38,953 bases of DNA, taken from assembly GCA_028690155.1 (NCBI GenBank), contig JAQVBU010000018.1, forward strand, positions 1 to 38,953. Direction: 5' to 3'. Both the position numbers and the translations under genes were made by a program. The notes below the pieces were generated by a model, which ran no database searches, had not been told where the DNA came from, and saw only the letters and a list, made by a program, of their open reading frames with translations. Position 1 is the stretch's first letter. Each line of letters starts with the position of its first letter. This document shows, one piece after another, positions 34,405 through 38,953 of this stretch. The DNA is from Alphaproteobacteria bacterium. GTDB taxonomy: Bacteria; Pseudomonadota; Alphaproteobacteria; UBA9219.

Positions 34405-35348
34405 TGCGCAAAGATTCCGCGACCCCTTTTCACGGCATGGTGGGCGCTTTTTTGGACATGATGCGTGCCGAGAGGAATGCGTCGCTCAATACGTGCGCGG
34501 CTTACGCGCGCGACCTCGAAAACGCGGCGTTATTTCTAGCGCGTCGCCGTACCGATTTGGCCGACGCGCGTGAAGACGATTTGCGTGCCTACCTTCAGTC
34601 GCAACGATCCTTTGCCCCGCGCACGCAGGCGCGACGGTTGTCGTCGCTCAAGCAGTTTTACCGTTTTTTGTGTTCCGAGAAATACCGGGCCGAGGATCCG
34701 ACCCGCGCCTTGGACGCGCCCAAAATGGGGCGCGCGCTCCCAAAATATCTGAGCGAGAAGGACGTGCGGGCGTTATTGAAAGCGGCGGCGTCCCATCCGG
34801 GAGACGAGGGTGTGAGGCTTCGGGCGATGGTTGAACTTGTGTACGCGTCGGGGCTTCGAGTCAGCGAGCTTATGGGGTTGCCTGTTTCGGGGGTGTTGTT
34901 TGACCGGTGCGTGGTTCTTGTACGCGGCAAAGGCGACAAGGAGCGTATGGTCCCGCTTGGCGAGCCGGCGATCGAGGCGCTTAAAGCATGGCTGCCTGTG
35001 CGCAAAGGCTGGCTAGGGGAAAGGGCGTCGCCCTATCTTTTTCCGTCTTTTTCGTCGCGGCGCGCGGCGCCGATGACCCGGCAACGTTTCTTTCAGATTT
35101 TGAAGGCGCTTGCGTGTACAGCAGGCCTCGATCCGCGGCGGCTTAGCCCCCACGTGATTCGCCATGCGTTTGCCACGCACCTGATCGAACACGGTGCGGA
35201 TTTGCGAAGCGTGCAAAGCATGCTGGGGCATGCGGATATTGCGACGACGCAAATTTATACCCATCTGGCGAACGACAAGTTGGCCCGGACGCTTGCCGAG
35301 CACCATCCCTTGGCGCAAGCAAGGCTTGGAAAGGGAGGGGGGTCATGA
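34404..35348 (+). CDS. xerD: Tyrosine recombinase XerD
   Basis: XerD acts with XerC at dif to resolve chromosome dimers under FtsK control. The 314-residue protein has the N-terminal SAM-like core-binding domain (about 8-95). The catalytic set is complete: R152 in ASGLRVSEL, K176 in GKGDKE, H251 and R254 in HVIRHAFATHL, H277 in LGHADIATTQIY, and nucleophile Y285. Size and C-terminal ending (LARTLAEHHPLA) fit XerD rather than a phage integrase. It overlaps the preceding stop by one base and the following nadD start by four. Confidence 0.93.
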   Translation: MRKDSATPFHGMVGAFLDMMRAERNASLNTCAAYARDLENAALFLARRRTDLADAREDDLRAYLQSQRSFAPRTQARRLSSLKQFYRFLCSEKYRAEDPTRALDAPKMGRALPKYLSEKDVRALLKAAASHPGDEGVRLRAMVELVYASGLRVSELMGLPVSGVLFDRCVVLVRGKGDKERMVPLGEPAIEALKAWLPVRKGWLGERASPYLFPSFSSRRAAPMTRQRFFQILKALACTAGLDPRRLSPHVIRHAFATHLIEHGADLRSVQSMLGHADIATTQIYTHLANDKLARTLAEHHPLAQARLGKGGGS

Positions 35349-35965
35349 TCGTTCCTCACCCGCGCAATGGACAGACGTTTCGAGGCATGAGGATCGGCCT
35401 GTTGGGGGGATCCTTTAATCCGGCGCACGAGGGGCATCGGGCTATGAGTCTCCACGCGCTCAAAGCGCTGGGGTTGGATCAGGTTTGGTGGCTTGTTTGC
35501 CCTCAAAATCCTTTGAAGGACAAGGAGGAGATGGCGTCGCTGGCCAAGAGATTGGTGCGAGCGGAGCGGTTTGCGCGGCATCCCCGGTTTGTGGTGACGG
35601 CGATCGAAGCGGCCTTGGGTACGACGGCGACGGTTGATACGTTGCGCCAGCTCAAGAAACGGTTTCCGGGCGTGACGTTTATCTGGCTTATGGGGGCGGA
35701 TAACCTTAGACAGATTCCGAAGTGGCAAAAATGGACCGAGATTTTTCGTCTTGTTCCTGTTGCCGTTTTTCGCCGACCCTCGTATCCTGCCGGTAAAGGG
35801 TTGGGGTTGGCCGCGATAAGGTTTGACGCGGGATGGGCCCCTTCCTTAAAGGCAGGCGCGTTGGCGCGGCAAACCGGGGATCAAACACCGGCATGGACTA
35901 TGCTTGATAACGAACTGAACGAGACATCGGCGACAGAAATCAGAAAGGATAACCCGTGGTGGTGA
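35345..35965 (+). CDS. nadD: Nicotinate-nucleotide adenylyltransferase NadD
   Basis: NadD adenylates nicotinate mononucleotide in NAD synthesis. The 206-residue protein has GGSFNPAHEGHR (21-32; the HxGH nucleotidyltransferase motif), WLMGADNLRQIPKW, and the C-terminal SATEIRK that replaces the usual SST-x-IR. The ATG overlaps the xerD stop (ATGA). ATG 35387, which would begin MRIGLLGG, is an alternative start and would remove a 14-residue non-conserved leader. Its end overlaps the rsfS start by 10 bp, the common nadD-rsfS-rlmH order. Confidence 0.95.
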   Translation: MIVPHPRNGQTFRGMRIGLLGGSFNPAHEGHRAMSLHALKALGLDQVWWLVCPQNPLKDKEEMASLAKRLVRAERFARHPRFVVTAIEAALGTTATVDTLRQLKKRFPGVTFIWLMGADNLRQIPKWQKWTEIFRLVPVAVFRRPSYPAGKGLGLAAIRFDAGWAPSLKAGALARQTGDQTPAWTMLDNELNETSATEIRKDNPWW

Positions 35966-36993
35966 AAGCAGCGAAGAAGACTGTCAAAAAGACGGCAAAG
36001 GTCAAAAAGGCAGCAAAGAAGGTCGTGACGAAGAAAGCGTCGGCCACAAAGCCCCTCAAGGGACCTGCCGCAGCGCGTAAAAAGACCGTTAAAAAGGCAT
36101 CAGCCCCCCCGCGCGCCGCGAAGAAAACGCGGACGCCTAAGAAGGCCGGGGCAAAGGCAATGAAAAAGACGGCCCTTAAAAAGGCCGCGACGAAAACGGT
36201 CAAGAAAGTCGCCAAGAAAGCGGCCGTCAAAAAGGCCGTGAAGAAAGCGGCGCCCAAGAAGCTCAAGAAACTCGTCAAGAAGACGACGAAGGCCGCGACG
36301 AAAACGGTCAAGAAAGTCGCCAAGAAAGCGGCCGTTAAAAAAGCCGTGAAGAAAACGGCGCCCAAGAAACCCAAGAAAGTCGTCAAGAAAAAGACGAAAG
36401 CGGCGACGAAAACGGTCAAGAAAGTTGCGAAGAAAGCGGCCGTCAAAAAGGCCCCAAAGAAAGCGCTTAAGAAAGCACCCGTAAAAAAGGAAGCCGTACG
36501 TCGCGCGGCAACCCCCAAGGCCCCGCGTGCCGTCGACTTTGTGTCGGAAAAAACGGTTCCTGTTCAGGCTCAGCCTAAGGCGGCGGCCGCTGAGGATGTG
36601 TTGCCCCTTTTTGCCGGGGTCGATTTTGAGCAAGACCGCGAGGTTGTCGCGGCTGCGGATTTCCCGGAGAAGCTTCTGGAAACGGTTCAGAAAATCTTGG
36701 ACGAACGCAAGGCCGAAGACATCGTAACGGTCGCTCTTGCGGGGCGCAGCGCCTTGGCGGACTATATGGTGATTGCGTCGGGCCAGTCGGGACGGCAACT
36801 TCTGGCGTTGGCGGACTATTTGGACGAAGCGTTCCGCAAGGCGGGCGTCGTGAATGTTCGCATTGAAGGAAAGACCGACGCCAATTGGGTCCTTGTGGAT
36901 GCGGGCGATGTGATCGTTCACCTGTTTTTGCCCGACGTTCGAGCGTATTACGATCTGGACACACTGTGGAGCAAAAGCCCCGAGGCCGAGTGA
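35956..36993 (+). CDS. rsfS: Ribosome silencing factor RsfS with long histone-H1-like N-terminal extension
   Basis: RsfS binds uL14 on the 50S subunit and blocks joining of subunits when nutrients are short. The domain occupies residues about 234-340 (KAEDIVTVAL, ADYMVIASGQSGRQ, ANWVLVDAGDVIVHLF, YYDLDTLW). It is preceded by about 180 residues made almost only of Lys, Ala, Val, Thr and Pro (KKVAKKAAVKKA-type), including a 36-residue unit at 78-113, 114-149 and 150 to about 177, then a linker. Normal RsfS has about 105-150 residues. The frame is continuous, with AAGGA 6 nt before GTG 35956. The tail resembles AlgP/Hc1-type DNA-binding tails; binding RNA or DNA is inferred. Confidence 0.92.
   Translation: MVVKAAKKTVKKTAKVKKAAKKVVTKKASATKPLKGPAAARKKTVKKASAPPRAAKKTRTPKKAGAKAMKKTALKKAATKTVKKVAKKAAVKKAVKKAAPKKLKKLVKKTTKAATKTVKKVAKKAAVKKAVKKTAPKKPKKVVKKKTKAATKTVKKVAKKAAVKKAPKKALKKAPVKKEAVRRAATPKAPRAVDFVSEKTVPVQAQPKAAAAEDVLPLFAGVDFEQDREVVAAADFPEKLLETVQKILDERKAEDIVTVALAGRSALADYMVIASGQSGRQLLALADYLDEAFRKAGVVNVRIEGKTDANWVLVDAGDVIVHLFLPDVRAYYDLDTLWSKSPEAE
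36187..36486 (+). repeat. 108-bp coding tandem repeat in rsfS
   Basis: Units begin at 36187, 36295 and 36403, an exact 108-bp (36-codon) period; the third is incomplete. The first 40 bases of each are nearly identical, and the rest differs by substitutions such as AAG/AAA and Ala/Thr changes. Strain-to-strain length changes by slippage or recombination are likely. Confidence 0.9.
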
Positions 36994-37457
36994 AGACGCT
37001 TATCCTTGCTATCGGCAAGCTGCGCGGTCCTGAGGCCGCATGGTGCGACGAATACCTGAAACGTTTAGGCAAGACGGTCGAGGTTCGGGCGTTTACGGTC
37101 TCAAGCTCTCTGCCGCCTCTTGAGGCGCAGAAAGCCGAGGCGCAGCTTTTGCTGAAAGCGATTCCGGAAAAAAGCTTTGTGGTGCTGTTGGACGAACGCG
37201 GGCGCACGCTGACCAGCCCCGATTTGGCAAACAAGCTGACGCAATGGCACGCGCGCGGCACGGTGACCTTTATCATCGGCGGGCCGGACGGCGTGACGGA
37301 AGAGATCAAAACGCGCGCCGATTTTACGATGTGTTTTGGCGCGATGACGTGGCCGCATAAGCTGGCGCGCGTGATGTTGTTGGAGCAACTCTACCGGGCG
37401 CAACAGATTCAGGCGGGCCATCCCTATCATCGAAGCGGCCTCGGAAGCGATCCTTGA
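36990..37457 (+). CDS. rlmH: 23S rRNA (pseudouridine1915-N3)-methyltransferase RlmH
   Basis: RlmH is a SPOUT methyltransferase that modifies pseudouridine 1915 in helix 69 of 23S rRNA in 70S ribosomes. The 155-residue protein has the family length and motifs: LDERGRTLTSPDLA, FIIGGPDG (94-101), FGAMTWPHKLARVMLLEQLYRA and the C-terminal PYHR (145-148). The GTG start lies in the rsfS stop (GTGA). It is the last gene of the operon that starts at 32523. In staphylococci the 3' end of rlmH is the SCC integration site; a decayed second 3' fragment lies at 38878-38953. Confidence 0.96.
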   Translation: MKTLILAIGKLRGPEAAWCDEYLKRLGKTVEVRAFTVSSSLPPLEAQKAEAQLLLKAIPEKSFVVLLDERGRTLTSPDLANKLTQWHARGTVTFIIGGPDGVTEEIKTRADFTMCFGAMTWPHKLARVMLLEQLYRAQQIQAGHPYHRSGLGSDP

Positions 37458-37518
37458 CTTTAAGGCTTTTTCCAACATCGCGGCGGTTTCTTTAAGTTAT
37501 TTTTTCGAGGGCCAGCAT

Positions 37519-37550
37519 ACTCGGCGGTGCTAATGGTAGCGAGACCGAGT
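37519..37550 (+). terminator. Possible terminator after rlmH
   Basis: ACTCGG/CCGAGT form an outer 6-bp stem, and GCTA/TAGC form an inner 4-bp stem across a 4x4 internal loop. CGTTTTGAT follows. The T-run is short, so termination efficiency would be modest. Confidence 0.3.
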
Positions 37551-37617
37551 CGTTTTGATACAATCACCCCATACCAAGAAGGGACAGACTGGACGCACAC
37601 TGAAACGGAGAAGCAAC

Positions 37618-38832
37618 ATGGCAAACAACGCAGCATGGCAAAAAGCCTTGTTTTCGATGGCGGCAGCGATCGAGACAGGATTCGGTTTTAGCGTGAAGGA
37701 AAATTTCCCCGGTCTTTTGAAGGCCCTGCCACAAAACGATTCAAAGCGCGTCGACGTGCTTATTGTCTCGATTGGAAAAATTTGGACATTGTGCGGTGTC
37801 AGCGATGCCTTTTGCTCCGTGAAAAGAGCCCTTGAGGCGGCCAAGCCGAACAGCGAGCTTGAAAAACGGCTGGAGCCGATTTTTGGGGCTGTGACGAAAG
37901 CCTTTTTTAAAAGCGATTCGTCATGGTTTTTTGTTTTTTCACAAATTGAAAATGTTCTTGCGCACGCGCAACCGGGTCGGGCTTTAGAGCGCAGCGCGGC
38001 GGCTGAGTTTTTGTCGGCGCTGCCGCATATGGAAGGGAAGGATTTTGGGGCGCTCTTTGAGCACGTTGTGGAGAAGCTTCGGGAAGCCTCACCGGGCAGC
38101 CTGTTTGAGCGGTGCGAAGGCCAAGCCTTTGACGAAGTGACGCGGCGATGGTTTGTCGAGGATCCTTCGGCGGCGGTTGCTGCGCTTGAGGACGCGAGAT
38201 CCCTTTTCAAGCCCGGCACGCCGTTAGAAAGGCATGCCACAAAAATGTATGACGAGATATTTCCGCAATACGTTCAAGGAGATGCGGAGGAGCTTTTCCC
38301 GTTTATTTCGGAGAGGATTCGTCGCGGCGATGCCCCAAAAGGGGTGAAAAACCACATGCATCACGCGTTTGAGGCCGCTGTGTCTGTGTTATCGGAGAAG
38401 GATCCGCCCAACACGCTGAGCTCTTTTATCATTGAGCTTGCCCGAACGGACCCGGACAGCACTTTTGTGCCCTTGGCCCTAGCCAAGCTTCCGCCCCTTG
38501 CTCGGACGTGTTTTGAGAAAGATCGTGTCCAAACGTTTAACCTCGTGATTCAGGCGTTTCTTGCGGCGGGAGAGAACAGCGCGCTTGATTGGTGTATGCA
38601 AAATGTCTTTAGCGATTTGGCAAGCCGTTATGTCAAAGCCGATGAAGAAGAGGCGATGAAGGCGATATTTGAGGGGCTTCACAATTTTTCCAGCGGAGAC
38701 GCAGGGTCGCCCCCGAATCGTTGTGAGGCTTTCAAGAAGCTCTGCGAAAAAAGCCTGCCTTTCTCGCGGATGGAAGGCGGGGTTTTTTTGATGCGGCACG
38801 GCGACACCTTGGAGCGCTTTACGCCGAAGTAA
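37618..38832 (+). CDS. Unknown protein built from 40-residue helical repeats
   Basis: I do not recognise this 404-residue protein. It has no signal peptide or membrane segment. From residue 118 to 357 it consists of six consecutive units of exactly 40 residues (starting 118, 158, 198, 238, 278, 318), with a looser unit at 76-117. Units begin x-P-G-x or similar (PG at 119, 159, 199) and carry L/F-E-R at positions 6-8, an aromatic or Leu near 14, a hydrophobic pair near 21-22, Asp at 24-25 and a hydrophobic residue near 30. Two helices per unit, as in HEAT- or TPR-like solenoids, are likely. GGAG is 7 nt before the ATG. It lies between rlmH and a decayed rlmH fragment. Confidence 0.75.
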   Translation: MANNAAWQKALFSMAAAIETGFGFSVKENFPGLLKALPQNDSKRVDVLIVSIGKIWTLCGVSDAFCSVKRALEAAKPNSELEKRLEPIFGAVTKAFFKSDSSWFFVFSQIENVLAHAQPGRALERSAAAEFLSALPHMEGKDFGALFEHVVEKLREASPGSLFERCEGQAFDEVTRRWFVEDPSAAVAALEDARSLFKPGTPLERHATKMYDEIFPQYVQGDAEELFPFISERIRRGDAPKGVKNHMHHAFEAAVSVLSEKDPPNTLSSFIIELARTDPDSTFVPLALAKLPPLARTCFEKDRVQTFNLVIQAFLAAGENSALDWCMQNVFSDLASRYVKADEEEAMKAIFEGLHNFSSGDAGSPPNRCEAFKKLCEKSLPFSRMEGGVFLMRHGDTLERFTPK

Positions 38833-38877
38833 CGGACCGAGCCGTTATGATTTTTTTGTTTCTTTCCCCTGTTCAAG

Positions 38878-38953
38878 GGCGGTGACGCGGTCCGTGAGCG
38901 AGCGGATTTCACGCTGGGCTTTGGCGCGATGACGTAGCCGTATAAGCTTGTGC
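38878..38953 (+). pseudogene. Decayed rlmH 3' fragment (runs out of the window)
   Basis: In one frame this reads GGDAVRERADFTLGFGAMT, stop, PYKLV. It matches RlmH residues about 108-127 (RADFTMCFGAMTWPHKLA) of the intact gene upstream. From the shared Asp codon on, 41 of 49 bases agree, including TTTGGCGCGATGACGT exactly. The conserved Trp codon TGG is TAG here. Differences are partly at third codon positions, so the copy diverged before or while decaying. No start region is present; upstream is the unknown repeat-protein gene. The rest lies beyond the window. Confidence 0.6.

Noticed and set aside
36187-36486. CRISPR-like regular repeat.
   Set aside because: The repeats are coding, contiguous, 108 bp long and without spacers; they encode the Lys/Ala tail of RsfS.
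38790-38829. Possible phosphoglycerate-mutase-like motif (MRHGDTLER) at the C-terminus of the 40-residue-repeat protein.
   Set aside because: The RHG motif belongs at the N-terminus of that family, and no other catalytic residues or domain length are present.
38845-38953. Minus-strand partial frame ending near 38845, with a coiled-coil-like C-terminus (REIRSLTDRVTALEQ).
   Set aside because: It is antisense to the segment that matches rlmH at 41 of 49 bases, which explains the sequence better. It could be real only if extension shows an intact gene on that strand.

Overview
The window reads as a chromosomal segment of an alphaproteobacterium. The evidence is a two-domain cold-shock protein, a DUF3576 lipoprotein, a DUF2066 gene beside purM, an rsfS-rlmH pair, a YqgE/AlgH-DsbD pair, and a family of short palindromic intergenic repeats organised like alphaproteobacterial RIME-type elements. 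I cannot name the genus. Coding density is high, and most genes are conserved housekeeping or envelope genes.

Layout. 1-5004: the 5' part of ffh (minus) with a structured leader, a double cold-shock protein, and a very large exported TPR-type protein. 5221-9452: a DUF924 protein, a Tat-type cell-wall amidase, a glycosyltransferase, and purM-purN. 9583-12923: a tightly packed plus-strand run of DUF2066 protein, ogt-type DNA repair protein, rlmE and a BepA-like M48 protease. 12989-14689: tRNA-Gln(CUG), then a degenerate copy of its 3' end, then two genes of unknown function (an accessory-looking patch). 14843-19394: a complete macA-macB-TolC-type efflux operon. 19808-26413: a DcaP-like porin with a possible sigma-54 promoter, gpsA, dnaN, metK and a second porin. 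26837-30956: DUF3576 lipoprotein, AlgH, DsbD/ScsB and a pilin-like protein. Three of the convergent junctions between 24992 and 30416 carry related palindromic repeats. 31032-32376: rsmA and aroK, overlapping tail to tail. 32523-37457: a six-gene overlapping operon (small lipoprotein, exported helical protein, xerD, nadD, rsfS, rlmH). 37618-38832: a repeat protein of unknown function. The window ends in a decayed second copy of the 3' part of rlmH.

Most interesting points. (1) The ribosome silencing factor RsfS is fused to a long histone-H1-like Lys/Ala tail built on an exact 108-bp tandem repeat. (2) A gene encoding a protein with an exact 40-residue repeat lies between intact rlmH and a stop-containing rlmH remnant, which suggests insertion at rlmH. 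(3) The palindromic repeats supply the TAG stop codons of three flanking genes. (4) The ffh leader can form mutually exclusive hairpins. (5) A second unknown-gene patch lies next to a tRNA whose 3' end is partly duplicated exactly 100 bp downstream.

All functional names come from reading motifs and gene order by eye. No database search was run.
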